Shown in pieces: positions 45,819-58,945 of a DNA stretch of 64,000 bases. Source of the DNA: Dolomedes plantarius (taxonomy: Eukaryota > Arthropoda > Arachnida > Araneae > Dolomedidae); NCBI GenBank assembly GCA_907164885.2, contig OU015498.1, forward strand, positions 89,762,649-89,826,648, written 5' to 3'. Position 1 is the first letter of the stretch. Each line of letters opens with the position of its first letter. A program made the translations under genes and the position numbers. A model generated the notes under the pieces. That model made no database searches. It was not told the origin of the DNA and saw only the letters and a list, made by a program, of their open reading frames with translations.

Positions 45819-45990
45819 TTTTTTAAACGAAAAATGCCTGAAGGTGTAAAGTTTCTTTCTCTATTACGGAGTACAATTTTAAAAAAAAATCCTTAAATCC
45901 AAGCCGGCAATCCTTTGACAAATTTTCTCCATAGGTTAACACTGAGGTGAGCGAATCCATTAGGGTTAGTACACAGCCGTCTTGAAGCCG

Positions 45991-48900
45991 ATTCCGAACG
46001 GCTAAATATACATCCATGCCAACAGTGGGACTCGAACCAACATACAGCACTATCGAAGTAGTTTTTCTAAGTTGATAACAGTTTGATTTTGGTTCGTGAA
46101 AGTTTGGTTTTGATTCGTTAAACTTTGGTTTTGGTTAGTTTATTTGCCCTTTCTTAATATATAGAGTTTGACCTTGAGAGAAATATGTATTTTCCTTTGA
46201 CTTTGTACTGCGTCAAAATGACTAGAAAAAATCTTACTGTTTCTGGGGCACTTGAAATTTTTTATTTATTTACATTTACATACTTTATATACTTTTTATA
46301 TACTTTTTACTTTCATTATATCATTTTCATTATATACTTTCATTTATATACTTTTTACTTTCATTATATACTTTCAATTATATACTTTCTACTTTATTTA
46401 TTTATTTATTTTTGAACAGATAATTATTTTTGATAAATATTGTGTATAAATATAAATAAATGAATGTATATATATGTATATATATATTGTAAACTGGTTG
46501 CAATGGACATATTTTTATATCTTCACTCTATATCATTATTAATTTCATAGGGTTATATAATGATTTAACAGACGTTCTTATATACAGTGCTCTAGGTGCG
46601 CAGTGACTCAGAAATGGACCACCTCCCCCTGCCTAAACTAGAGCTACAAATTTTTTTTCATTTTTTACAAAATATGTTCCTTATGGTAATATTTCTTCGA
46701 ATATAAAGTTTTGTCCTCCCCCAAAAATATTTTGATTTAGTGCCCCTGAAAGGATAGAAGATCTGAGAAATCAAATGATGCGCCGCCTTAGACATTGTTA
46801 TAGTATAGTATTAGGCAGAACCACGAACTGAATAGTGTTTAAAAGGCAGGAAATAATTTTTTTCCTGGCTAAAAATGTATGACGTTGATACACTGTTACG
46901 CATTCCGCCATGAAAATGAGTTGATTAATGATCTTTCATCTGAAAAATCTTCAAGATTATTCCAGTATAGTATTTCGTGCTTTAGGACCGTAATATTTGG
47001 CGTAATGTAATGTATTGCTATGATTTAATGTCAATGATATATTTATTTAGACCTGTTATTGTGATATGGGAATCAAATATCGCTAATTCTGTATTAAATA
47101 GTTATAACTCGTCACATCTGATGATTTTTTTTTAGAGTTTAATGTGTCAGTAAGAACTTTAAAATTCCTACTGTTTATATAGATATGTTCCCCAAAGGGC
47201 CTTTTCTCTCTGTATTATAATTGAAATTTGCAATTTTGAGCTAAAATTAGAAGCAATTATTAAATACTTAAATTTTAAATACTTCTCTGACAGATACTTT
47301 AATTTTTTTCGTTTCTTATGAATTTAAATGTGAATATTTTAACTTGCAGTACTTTTCTGATAAATATAAATAATTCAATAAGTTTATTTGCTAAAAAGTG
47401 GAATTTTCTGGAATTTTTAATATTGAGAAAGATTCATCGAGTGTAAAGCAAACACCCTTTAGAATTAGAGGCTGACGATTGATTTGAAAGCTCTCACTTT
47501 CAATTCACCCAGCTTACAGAAATCCCAGCAAATGTAATTAGAGGTAGCGCCATCTATTAGGGGATACTGTAACTATTTCCTTCAGAGAAAAATAATTTAC
47601 AACCCTTTCAAGTTTAACACATCTATGAAAGGTGTTAGCTAAATTAATCCTCTTCTGGTTAGTAAAGATGGTGGAAATAACGTATATTAAATAGTAAAAG
47701 CTACTTCTCTTCGTTAATCATTAATATGATTTATTACTGGGAAGGATATAAATTGTAAAAGGATTTTTAACAAAAATGCAATGCAAAATAGACATTTACA
47801 AATATGCATTATTCTCGTGAATATTTTTAAACGACTTTTTCAACTGAATTCCTGAAGTTAACTTGACAGAATAATCTTTAACTTAATATTTTATCTATTT
47901 CATATCAGGTTGAACAATTTGTAAAGTTAACCATATCGCTCTAGAAGCGGTAAGTGATATGGGATTGCTTTAAAATATTTGTAATGCTTATTATTTTCTT
48001 TTAACATCTCGTTTTGAGTACTTTCTAACTACAGATCATCGTGCTAGTAATTTATATAACTCAGATTTTGACAAGCTCTCGACTAAGCTCATTTCGTCTA
48101 AGTACTATGATGGCGGCGTCTGGAGTTTATCGGGCCTTAGGCATACAAATGAAAATCAGGACCCTTATTGTATAAACAAGTAAAAATGATATTTTTTAAA
48201 AGAAAAGAGGAATTTTTGAAATATTGTTAGTTTCGTATTTTAAAAAAATGATGAAAATTTTAAATTTCTTAAAATAATTTGTTTTCTAATTTTGACGTCT
48301 GTAAACTAAATGATATCCCCTTAACGAAGATTTTTTACAATATCCTTTTCTGTCTACAGTATAGCCAGTGCATTAAGCTTTGGTTCTGAAAGAGTACTGT
48401 GTAAAATTTCTTTACCAGTTTTAGTACGAAAAATGGACGCCCTCCTTCGACATTGCTCACTGAAAATTTTCAAAGCATTCTTAAAATTACTCCGAATTTT
48501 AGAAAAGTGGATATGAATTTGTTTTCGATTATAAAATTCAATTTTTAAGATGCAGTGACAACATTCTCAACCTTATTTAACATGAGAAACTGCTCCATTT
48601 TCAATTCATCAAGATTTACATCTTTGCTATAAATTCCCTCAAAATAAGTCTTATCAATGCATGAATGTTTCTTGGCTATTATCACATATAAAGTTAATAT
48701 CTTCATATACGTCCCCTCTTCCACACAAATCAAAGACTATTCTATCTCAAAGAGTTAAAAATATGTTCAATCTAAAAGCTTCACTTTCTAGTTGTACATT
48801 GTTCTCATTGCTATCATCGAAAAATATAAATTTTTAATTTTAATGATTCGGCGTTTTCGGGTCCCTATTTTCAACGGGCCTTATGCACGTTCTTATTTCA

Positions 48901-49050
48901 CCTAGTGTTAAACGCGGCTCTGAGTACTTCATATAAGCATTCTGTAACCGCAACCTTTTATTCTGGAAAATGTAAAGTATGACTGAAAAAAAAATTATAT
49001 AAAATAATTTTTCGAGTTATAAAAACGTATACATCTTCAAAATTCAGAGA
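45991..49050. other. Non-coding stretch with a simple repeat
   Basis: 46,255-46,400 is built of TATACTTT/TTTTACTTTCAT units. The rest is AT-rich with only short, motif-free open frames. No gene or element end recognised. Confidence 0.45.
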
Positions 49051-49057
49051 ATATTTG

Positions 49058-50160
49058 AATATTTACTGGAATTTCATAATTAGGGGAATACAAGCTCTGA
49101 TTTTTATCCCCCCTCCCATATATGCACAAATTACCTCGGGGTACCCTAAAATAAGTTCCATATCAACATTAACGAACATCGTTAATGAACAGTCCTCAGA
49201 GAAGTTTAACTCTATGACGTTCTTTTCCAAGTCCAGTCACATATTACAAATACACTAATTATAATGCGATTTACAATACCCAGTAATTACAATACCCATT
49301 TGTGATAATATTTATTGGAATTTTATAATTAGGGGAATACAAGCTCGGATTTTTATCCCCCCCCCCCTATATATGCACAAATTACCTCAGGATACCCTAA
49401 AAAAAGTTACATATCAATAATAATGACCATCTTTAATGAACAGTCCTCAGATAAGTTCAACTCTATGACGTTCTTTACCAAGTCCAGTTACATATTACAA
49501 TACAGTAATTACAATACTATTTACAATACCCAGTTACAATAATATTTATTGGAATTTTATAATTAGGGGAATACAAGCTTGGATTTTTATCCCCTCCCCA
49601 TATACTCGTATGCACAAATTACCTCAGGATACCCTAAAAAAGTTCCATATCAATATTAACGAACATCTTTAATGAACAATCCTCAGAGAAGTTTAACTCT
49701 ATGACGTTCTTTTCCAAGTCCAGTTACATATTTCAATACAGTTATTACAATACGATTTACAATACCCAGTAATTACAATACCCAGTTACGATAATATTTA
49801 TTGGAATTTTATAATTAGGGGAGTAGAAGCTCGGATTTTTATCCTCCCCCCATATATGCACAAATTACCTCAGAATACCCTAAAAAAAGTTACATATCAA
49901 TAATAACGACCATCTTTAATGAACAGTCCTCAGATAAGTTCAACTTTATGACGTTCTTTACCAGTCGAGTTACATATTACAATACAGTAATTACACTACT
50001 ATTTACAATACCCAGTTACAATAATATTTATTGGAATTTTATAATTAGGGGAATACAAGCTCGGATTTTTATCCCCTCCCCATATACTCGTATGCACAAA
50101 TTACCTCAGGATACCCTAAAGAAAGTTGACATATCAATAATAACGAAATAGCTTTAATGA
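49058..50160. repeat. Satellite, five ~230-250 bp units in dimers
   Basis: AATATTTA.TGGAATTT.ATAATTAGGGG starts units at 49,058, 49,307, 49,541, 49,793 and 50,023. Units 2 and 4 share GTTACATATCAATAATAA and CAGATAAGTTCAACT. Units 1 and 3 share CATATCAACATTAACGAACA-type and CAGAGAAGTTTAACTCT variants. The true period is therefore a dimer of ~485 bp. A partial unit reappears at 50,579-50,620. Confidence 0.9.
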
Positions 50161-50169
50161 ATACTGCCC

Positions 50170-51496
50170 TCATAACATAGAAAGCCCTAACTCCAAAGAA
50201 CAAAATTTTACAGGAAATAAGGAAAACACATTTCTTCACCTGCATCAAAGTCTGATACTTTAAAAGGCTTTTGATATATAAAAGTTGTTGTTTTAATGTA
50301 CACAACTTTGCGTTAATGATAATATAATTTATTTTTAATTTTTTTAGAAAAAAAATGAATTTAGGGCTTTTTATCTTAAAGTTTGCTGCTGTAATGCACG
50401 GTCTCGAAAAGCTGATACCGTCTTGAAAATTTCAATGTAACTCATCACTGAATTGGAGTTAGGGCTTTCTAATGACATAAAAAGGTACATTTTTTAGACC
50501 AATTCGAGAACGCTATAAAAAAGCATTTAGAAAAAAGTTGGAGTTAGGGCCTTTTAACTTATCAGGGCAGAACGGCCCCAGAGAAGTTCAACTCTATGCC
50601 GTTCTTTCCGAAGCCCAGTTAAAGGATCGTATCCTAAAATATCACCAACACCGTCTCAGTTATTCCTCTATCTTACTTTTCAGCAGAACTGTATTGTGGC
50701 AAGAAAACCCCCGTTAAAGTGCTGTTAGGAAGAATTAAAACGGGTTGGAAATCTCCTAAATGAGATGCTGATGGGCTGACGTTTAAAACTCTAAATAAAC
50801 CTAGAAAATCTCTGACGAGCAAATTTTTCTAAATCGAATAAAGGGTATTAAATTCCCGTTTGTAAAATAATGGGATTTCATAATTTGAACTGAAAAGTAT
50901 TAGAAATTTCGCTGAAAGACGTTTTCTGTCAAAGATTCTAGGGGGGGGGGGGGGAGGGGGGAGTGATTTTAAATCTGTTTAGCGACGGCGAATAGTTTGG
51001 CTACGAACCGAGCCGAAGATTGTCTTTTACGTCTAAGGAGAGAGATGGAGGCGCGACGTGCTGTTTATTTTGCGAGAGAGCGTTCAATTTTTAGCTCGGA
51101 AATCTAAAGCATATTAATGCACCTGTATCAGGCCTGCACACACATATACGACGTTTTTCCAGCACTCACTCTGGGGTTCACAAAGCCTTTTGTGAGGGCG
51201 TATAATATAGTAAATCTAAAAAAGATACGGAATATTTTTAGATTTATAACATTACGAAAGGAATATATATAGCTCACTCCTTTCAACAACGTCATATCTT
51301 AATAAACGGGATATTTTCAGCATAATGATTTAAGGTTTAAAAGTAGAATAAAATGTATTAAATATTAATTCTGCTCTCTAGCGGCTAAATATTGAGCGGT
51401 GAGATATGGCGATCTTGCAGGGTTATACTACTTTTTCAGGGCATTCTGAAGACAGGCATAGCTAAAAATGGCCGATTTTTGAGATATAACTTTGTG
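50170..51496. other. Non-coding stretch with a G-run
   Basis: 50,941-50,960 is a run of G13-A-G6 that could form a G-quadruplex. The remainder shows no gene. Confidence 0.45.
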
Positions 51497-51500
51497 TTAA

Positions 51501-52070
51501 CCCTTCAGCGGGCGTACCAATTTTTTTTTAACACCAGCAGGCGCGCGTGGCACAAAGTGCAACGTCTGTTTCAACCTTGATTATTCCTTTTGTAATAAAC
51601 TTTTTTTTTCAAATTGAAAATTATTATTCTGTGTTTTAAGACAAGATATAAAATGTTTACAATATTGAGATATAATTATAATTAAAAGCCAAAGAATGCA
51701 GATACAATTGCCTTATTTCAAAACTGTCTTGTTTATTGGATCTAAGGACACCTTGCGAATGGATTCCTATTATGTTCAAAAACCTAAAAAATAATGAAAT
51801 TGTCCATCTTCGTGATATACGGGATATCGTGTAATAGCTGCACATTTGATAGAGTACATCAACTCCTGCTTTTGTCGTATTGTAATCCAGTACAATCGTT
51901 GGTTTACCACGGTAAAATCACAACTACCAATGAATGGAAAGGAATACAAGGGTCAGAAAATCAGAGCTGCATTAGAAAGGGTGTAGCTATAAATAGAAAC
52001 TGCTTAGAACATTCAAACCTTACATGTAAAAAAACCCATTCAAAATTAAGAAAATGTTTACGCTGAAGGG
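51501..52070 (+). mobile_element. Short piggyBac-type element
   Basis: TTAA (51,497-51,500), then CCCTTCAGCG at the left, and CGCTGAAGGG then TTAA (52,071-52,074) at the right. Exact inverted ends starting CCC within duplicated TTAA are diagnostic of piggyBac elements. At 570 bp it is an internally deleted or MITE-like copy. Confidence 0.85.
51794..52066 (+). pseudogene. Possible piggyBac transposase C-terminal remnant
   Basis: An open frame of 90 codons ends inside the right inverted repeat. Its last part, CIRKGVAINRNCLEHSNLTCKK, spaces Cys and His in a way that recalls the C-terminal Cys-rich zinc-binding domain of piggyBac transposases. The DDD catalytic region is absent. The match is weak and rests mainly on position next to the 3' end of the element. 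Confidence 0.35.
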
Positions 52071-52074
52071 TTAA

Positions 52075-52785
52075 AGGAGTGAGTGATATAAGCAATGAAT
52101 ATTAATATTTATTTATTTTTTTAAAAAAAGAACTTATTTTTTATTGGATAAAATATTTTTCGCTTTCTCATGTATCCTATTTTCTTGCGGCTCGCAGCAA
52201 CTTTCCATAAAGTTATATGGCCATCACATTTCGAGCTGTGCAGGCCCTGTACGTATCAAGGTTTCCCAAACGATATTCCCCGAAAAGTTTATAGGTGTTC
52301 CTCGAAAACCTGGAAATGTTTTATACCCTGCAACGGCTACAAGAAATTCAAACATTTCTGACGGATTATTGCTCTAAAAATTCTAAAAATTTAAGTATTC
52401 ATGCATAATTACTAAACACAAATTTTTCTCACTTTATTGATTATATGGTACTGCATACCCTACAAAATAAACAAAGTATTCAGTTAAAATTTCAGGATTT
52501 ACGAAGTTTTCCACCGCAGGAAAAGTTTGGGAAACCTTAGTCTATATTATATAAAAAATGCTGAGTTTGTTTCTTAGTAAATAAACAAGGAAACAAACTC
52601 AGTAATACACCTCCAGTATCGTTATATATAAATGAATACAGTGTCACTCATGTAAAAAGGAAACAATAAAATGTTTCATTAAAATAGGGCCAGTAGTGAT
52701 ATAGGTAGTCTTTGAAACCACTTGGCTACCTATTTGTAGATGTTTTAAGTTTGAAGCTATTTTTGCCGAATTCCCATAATTATTA
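52075..52785. other. Non-coding stretch
   Basis: A 13-bp hairpin at ~52,562-52,605 (CTGAGTTTGTTTC and complement). No gene seen. Confidence 0.45.
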
Positions 52786-53207
52786 TCATGTTTTTATTAA
52801 CTTGCTTTCTTGTTTGTTTGTGTGTTTGTCCCTTACAAATCTTGCAATCGATTTTTAAACTTCCCGACTAGCTAGACATTTGTTACCTTTAAAATTGCTC
52901 AGAACACGATGACAATGCATTTTTAAAATACTTTTAGCCATCTTTAAGCAGAATTAAATTAATTTTCAGTTATTTTCAATTAATTTTGTTTTGTAGACTG
53001 GTGCAGCCATCTATCGGCCGAATCGGGAACGAAAAGTTAAATGCAAGTTAACTTCCAATTAACTTCATTTTCTTTCAAGTTGATGGGATAATTCATCAAA
53101 AAAATTTTTTAAAGTATTTATTAATACATAGAATTGTCAAGTTTATATGAGTCAACAGAAAATTTAAAAACATGGTATATAAAAAGTTCTTTTTATCTTG
53201 CAATTAC
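52786..53207 (-). mobile_element. MITE family A, copy 3
   Basis: Same orientation as copy 2, closely matching it through ATCGGCCG..TCGGGAAC and AACATGGTATATAAAAAGTTC. Confidence 0.72.
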
Positions 53208-53324
53208 TTTTTATTAAAGTCTCAAATTCAAAAATTTTAGCATGCTTAATTTTTGATATACCTGTCAAGACAAACAGCTCAAGTTGCATAATATTGCCAC
53301 ATACTGAAGGTAACTGCAAGTAGC

Positions 53325-53390
53325 AGCACCGCGAAATGGCTAAAGCACTGGACTGCTGACGTCGGTTCGAGTCTAGTCAGTAACTTATGG
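53325..53390 (+). promoter_or_regulatory. tRNA-derived fragment (A/B boxes)
   Basis: ATGGCTAAAGCACTGGACTG (A-box-like) is followed by CGGTTCGAGTC (B box) after a shortened anticodon region. A 13-bp hairpin (ACTTTCATTCTAA) follows at 53,394-53,427. Probably a SINE head. Confidence 0.45.
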
Positions 53391-53429
53391 TTTTACTTTC
53401 ATTCTAAATAGGTTAGAATGAAAGTTACC

Positions 53430-55166
53430 TTTCTCAAAATTTCGAAAAATTTCCTGTTTATTAATTTACCTTATGTTAATTTGTTATGCAAATTTACCTT
53501 ATTTCTAGAAAGTTTTTAAGTTGTATATAAGAGACTTCAGTCAGGCTGAGGGCAATTCATTAGTGTAATTGCTTCCAGCTGGCAACCTGCTAATAAACTT
53601 CTTCGGCCGTAACAACGTGTTGGTTATTTCGGTAAATCTCACACTTCTCCGTGACAATAATTTGAAAAAAATTTTAAATTTAGAAATCTCCCCGATACAC
53701 AGAAGTTATCTTCCAAGATTTGTGAAAGTTTTATTTTTAAAAATTTTTCAAATCACTGTGAATCGAAAAAATAAACAACTTTACTGGGTAAATTTTTTTG
53801 CTCAGGGGAAATTGATGCGAAATCAGGAAGATAGTGTTAAGAAAATAAAACATTGAAACACCGCACAAAATTTCATGCAATTTTAGTTATTTAAAGTTGT
53901 ATTTCTTCTTAAGTATGTATAATATTTCAGCCCATAAAATAAAAATGTGCTCTTATTAAAAATGTTGAGTCCCCAAAATTCTCATTTCATGAATTTTGTG
54001 CCAAAAACTAAAAATCCAGACGAGCCAGATTTGGCGAGAAATCGCCCAAAAATGCGATTAAATAATAATTGGCAGCTAATCAAAACTATAACCATTTTTA
54101 AATATATTTCATTGCGATTTTTCGTTAAGGATAAACGAGAGGTTGAACCCTTTTTAAGTTGCACTGAAAGGCATCTGTTAGCTGAAAGATTTATTTAGGG
54201 GAAAAATAAACTTTTCTCAGAAAGATGGTACTAACTCCATAAGGTAGCTAAGTTGTAATAGGAAAAGAAATGTTACGTATATTTGAAAGATGTCTTATCA
54301 ATCAAAAATGTCATAGAAAACATGCTTTGTTGAGCAACGGAATTTGTTTCTTAGAATAATGGTAAATAGTTATGGCTCTTGATAAAGGACACAAATAGAT
54401 AGAGATATTAAATTCTAAAAATATGTCCTCGTTCGATTCGATCAAAGATTTTAAATTCATAGCTATATCTTCATAACCTATAAACCTTAGGTTGTCGAGA
54501 GCATTTTAAAAAAAATTATTGCTATCCGAAACCGCTTCGAATTAATATTACTAAGAATTTTCTGATGGATCAAAATATCTAATCTTTATATCTGAAACTG
54601 ATACAGATAACTTCGTATGCAAAATTGAATTTTAGTCTGAGAAAATCCCATGCGTTTATACCATTTAGAATTTGTATATGAAGAATATTTTATTACTGTC
54701 TTGGTAAAATCGAATGGAGTTCAGCAAAATTATTTTTGAAATTCTATACATTCTGCAACTTTAAACTTGGCGGGGATTCAGAAGAGAGTGTTTGAGTGGG
54801 CGTATTAGTATGTATGTACGTGTGATCCAAAAATTTTCAATTTTAATTGAGATTTCGGATGACATTTTTGGGTGATTAACCATTTTTATGATTGGTTGAT
54901 TTTGCCATCAATTTTAATTTTCTTTAGAATGAATTTCTTTTTCTTTCATTTTCTCGTAAAATTTGGAAACATTTGAACTTCTTTAACAACTTAGATTGTT
55001 AAAGAAGACGATTAGTATGATCTTCTGATAAGACATTCGCCCAAAATTATTGTAAACCTAAAAAATCTACCAAATGGTTACAATAAGTACAACAAGCTTT
55101 ATAATTTGGCAGCCCTTCACCCGATTTTGACGGAATATGATTTATTCCTTATTATTCATGTCAGAT
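53430..55166. other. Non-coding stretch
   Basis: AT-rich. Open frames at 53,569-53,856 and 53,947-54,198 have no recognised motif and no supporting signals. Confidence 0.4.
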
Positions 55167-55515
55167 AGCTGTGTACAAATCCTGTTGGATTTACTCACCT
55201 GAGTGTGAACCCATGGAGAAAATTTGTCTACTATTTACATATACAAATATGCTGCTAACCCAATAAAAATGGTATTTTCAGATGGCCTGAACTATTTTGC
55301 AGATTGCAACAGGCTTGATTTTATAAATTTCGTCCACCAAAGGAATTTATGAGCGTTTAAAACACACTAGACCAAATGTTTTCCCCAGAATATTTTAAAA
55401 TTTAAAATATTATTTGCATTTTTATAAAAAAACGAGAAATGCCCCAAAGTGTAAGATTCGTTTCTCTGTTACGGAGTACAATTTTTAAAAGGGTTAGTAT
55501 ACAGTAGCCTTAAGG
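55167..55515 (+). mobile_element. MITE family B, copy 2 (right end deleted)
   Basis: The left end (GTGTACAAATCCTGTTGGAT, CATGGAGAAAATTTGTCTAC) and middle (AACAGGCTTGATTTTATAAA) match the other copies. The right end is reduced to GGGTTAGTATACAGTAGCCT. Confidence 0.65.
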
Positions 55516-55807
55516 AACACAATATTCGTACAAATGCATAGCTCCAATGACCAACCATTTATGTTTATTTTTGCTATTTGAAGTAATATCTGGCCAAGTC
55601 TGGCAATGTTTGAAATCTATTTTCGTTTTAAAGAGGGTCAACAGATGTCATACATCGGACATTCTCCAAAAATAGTACAATCAATAAATGAATTTAAACG
55701 AGCGCACGCTAGATATTGGAGCAAATAAAAAAGAAAATAAACACGCCAAATGGTGGCTAATCGCCCCGTTAGCTTAATATACAATTCAGTAAAATCTGGA
55801 ACGCTTT

Positions 55808-56100
55808 CAATATGATTAGATTCCTTCTGTATTTTCTCTTTTTGGGGATATCGTATTCTTACAAATATGGTACTACACCCTCTTTGCGATACTGAGTTAC
55901 AGAGATACTGTATTAAATGAATGCTAGCTGGCAAACCATGTAAATTTTAGATACGATTAGATTCATTCTGTATTTTCTCTTTTTGGGGATAACGTATTCT
56001 TACAAATATGGTACTATACTAATCCCTCTTGCGGTAGAGTTACAGAGTTACTGAATTATATTAATGATAGCTAGCAAATCATGTAAAGTTTTTCATCAAA
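55808..56100. repeat. Two-copy tandem duplication, ~147 bp
   Basis: ATTAGATTC.TTCTGTATTTTC, GGGGATA.CGTATTCTTACAA and GTTACAGAG.TACTG occur in order in both halves (starts ~55,813 and ~55,957). Confidence 0.85.
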
Positions 56101-58724
56101 TTCATTATGACAAACATTCTTATTTTTTATAGTTAATGAGCTGGACATCAGTAAAATGACTGGTGATATGATTTTTAGGACTATCTTAGAAAGCAGTATA
56201 AAGAGTCAAATTAAGTTTTGTTTATACCATGAACAGGTTTCACTTTTATCCTAGAAGACAGCCAAATAGAAATACTAAAATATTTGATTGGTCACCTTAG
56301 GGACTTTAATTGGTAGATTTTTTTGATAAAATTACGAGACGATTGTTTCACCAACTGTTCACTGGTTATAAAATTTGAGTCAGACTTCAATATTTACTGA
56401 AATGAAGGTTTATTTTAAGATTATTCAAGTACTCCATTCCATCCGTGTTATTAATTTTACTCGAACTGAAATTAACTATTCCTAATATTGAGAAGTAATT
56501 TATCAAATAATTATTTTGAGGATAGCGCCTTTGGTTTTAAGTGCTATCTCCGAAACATAATCAAGCGATTCCCCCTGTTTTCCATGGCCTAGGGCAAAGT
56601 TACGCCGCTACCATAACTTCTTTGAAAATTAAATATATTTTTTTACTTTGGTGTTGCAATTTAAAAAAAAAGTCCTTCTGCCAACAGATAACAAAATTTA
56701 AGCATGAAAGAACACAATAAAAAAACTTTGAAATATGAAATATGGCCGTTGAATTAGCTTCCGTTAATATAGTATATTTTCTTTTCGGAGATAAATTCTT
56801 CCCAAATAAGATAACCTTTACATACTTTTTTCGGTTTGTGAAGAACTTAGATTCTAAGCTAACATTCTCCAAATTTTACTGAAAAGCTGAAAATTTTCCA
56901 TACCGTCTCAAGACCGAAGTAGAGCCTGAAAGATAAATTTACTCTAGCATCCCTTCGTCTGAAACTTGTTTTATGTTTCTACTTTTCTGAAACACAAGGC
57001 AATCTTTCAAATATAGTAAACAATTTTTGATGTATTCAATTACACAAAAATAAAAAAAAAATTAAAAAACCCAGCTTCAGCATTATAGTGATTGAAAAAA
57101 AATGAAACATTTAAAAAAGAGTTTTGGACTTTACATTACTATTTAAGACTTTCAAGGTAAGGTCGAGATATACAGCTCCGTTTTTGTTTACAATCTTTAC
57201 ACAAGTAGAAAAGACAGAATTTTTGTTGTTTGTTCGTACTCCTATAACTTTTTGTGTTATTGTCCTTTATACATGAAATTTTCAGTGTGACTTCTCTAAA
57301 CTTTATAGATTATGTTCCTTGAATCAATTTTATTACAAGCAAATAAGAATTGTATTTATGAAGTGAGAAGTTAGTGCATTTTCTGAAAAATTCAAATTTA
57401 TGCTGATACATTGCGCGCGGACTTACAATAACACTAGTAAATTTCGATTAGTAATTTTAGCCTTTTTTTGGATGAAAAAACATTAAGTATAATTCTACAT
57501 GTATTTAAATTTTAAAATAACAAAGAATATTTACTCTAGGACAACCAGATATTAAAAAACTGAAAAAATCACTTTAAAATTACACGTTAAATGTTACCAA
57601 TTCTTAGTAAAATAAATGTTAGAAAAAAAATTAGGTACATATTTTTGGTAGTATCATTATTCACTTATCCTGAAAATTTGAAAGCAATATCTGCAGCAGT
57701 TTCTTTTATACAGTGTGCACAAGAAGGAAAATCATAACGAGAAAAAGCCTTTTTAAAGTTCCCAAACTGGTAATGTTTACATCGAAACTAATACTTTCAT
57801 GTCCCAGTTTTGAATATTCTAATTGGAATATTTTAACGTGGCTTGTTTTACATGATTCAGAAAAGTTCAAATATTCTAAAAATGCAAAAAGAAAAAAAAT
57901 AGTATTTGATTTTTTATAGATTTGTGGGCCATGACTCCCCTTAACAAAATTGTGGTAATATACGAAAGACTAGAAATTCGGAGGGGTGGGGGGCGATTAT
58001 CCCCAGAAGATTCCCTCCCCTTTATTATTCCCTCCCCTTTATTTAAGTCCTTTGAATCAGGTATAAGCAGTTACAGAAAATAAAAAGAGCAGTTATCGCA
58101 TGCAAATTTCATAATTTCAAATTCAAATGCTTAATTATTATTTCCTAAAATTATGGTTGAATGAAAATAATGATAAATGTTACAGCGAAAGGGTGTGTTT
58201 AGTCGTTTATCTCACTGCGACTCAAAAGTGTGAATCAATACCTTCCACAAAAGAACACATTTGTCAGTCGGGCAGTACTATTGTTCAGGGAGAAAGTTAT
58301 TGTACGAAACACTTGCTCACATGCCTGTAACGTTGCAAACACGGCCACGACTCTGAGCGTGACGTATCAAATTTGTAGAGCTTCAGGACAAGGATCGGAA
58401 AACTTGACAATGATTGTGTTGGATGGACAAGGATTTATGAAACTTTAGTTACAAGTTGCTCTCGGACAGTAACTTTTATTGATTTTTTGAGCTCAAATGA
58501 ATTAATTCAAGCTAATATTCAAAACTCTAAATAGCGGATCACGTTTCCCGTCCAAGAGATTCTTATGTCTCGTCCAAGAGTTGAATTCTTAGGCTTATGT
58601 CTCTAGAGTTGTTTTTGCACTGTCAACATTGCCCCTTGTTGGCTGGTTTATTTTGTCCAACTCCGATTCATAATTAAGAATTTTATTTCCCTTTATTGAT
58701 ATTTTTTGCTTTAAGTTTTAAGAG
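56101..58724. other. Non-coding stretch
   Basis: AT-rich, with a short tandem TTCCCTCCCCTTTATTA at ~58,010-58,040. No supportable gene. Confidence 0.45.
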
Positions 58725-58945
58725 GGGGGGGCATGGCGGCCTTGTGGTACAGCGCGTGGGTTTTCGGTGCTGAGGGTGCTCGGATCAAATCCTTTCGAAG
58801 CGCCACTAAAATGTCTCCGTTTGTGTCGTCCCTTCATAGGGGCAATGCTGGTTCGCCTATATGGCGCCCTTATAATGAAATGGCCAGCAAAACTGTGGTG
58901 AATTATAGGCGAATGTCTTCGCGACAAGTGACTCCACATTGAAAA
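58725..58945 (+). mobile_element. tRNA-derived SINE, copy 2
   Basis: TGGTACAGCGCGTGGGTTTT (A-box-like) and GGATCAAATCC (B-box-like), then the same body as the copy at 44,085 (CGCCACTAAAATGTCTCCGT, CGCCTATATGGCGCCC). Ends in an A-rich tract at 58,940. Confidence 0.75.

Larger units (their letters stand above)
44596..45990 (+). mobile_element. MITE family B, split by a Helitron
   Basis: The left end has TGTGTACTAACCCTACAGGA and GTTAACCTATGGAGAAAATT. The right end (45,895-45,990) carries the inverted match AAATTTTCTCCATAGGTTAA and TAGGGTTAGTACACA. A 971-bp Helitron sits between them at 44,848-45,818. Other copies: 55,167 and 61,248. Confidence 0.75.

Noticed and set aside
46185..46449. Tyr/Phe/Ile-rich open frames
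   Set aside because: Generated by the TATACTTT simple repeat.
53569..54198. Two open frames in AT-rich DNA
   Set aside because: Lys/Asn/Phe-rich with no domain; probably chance.
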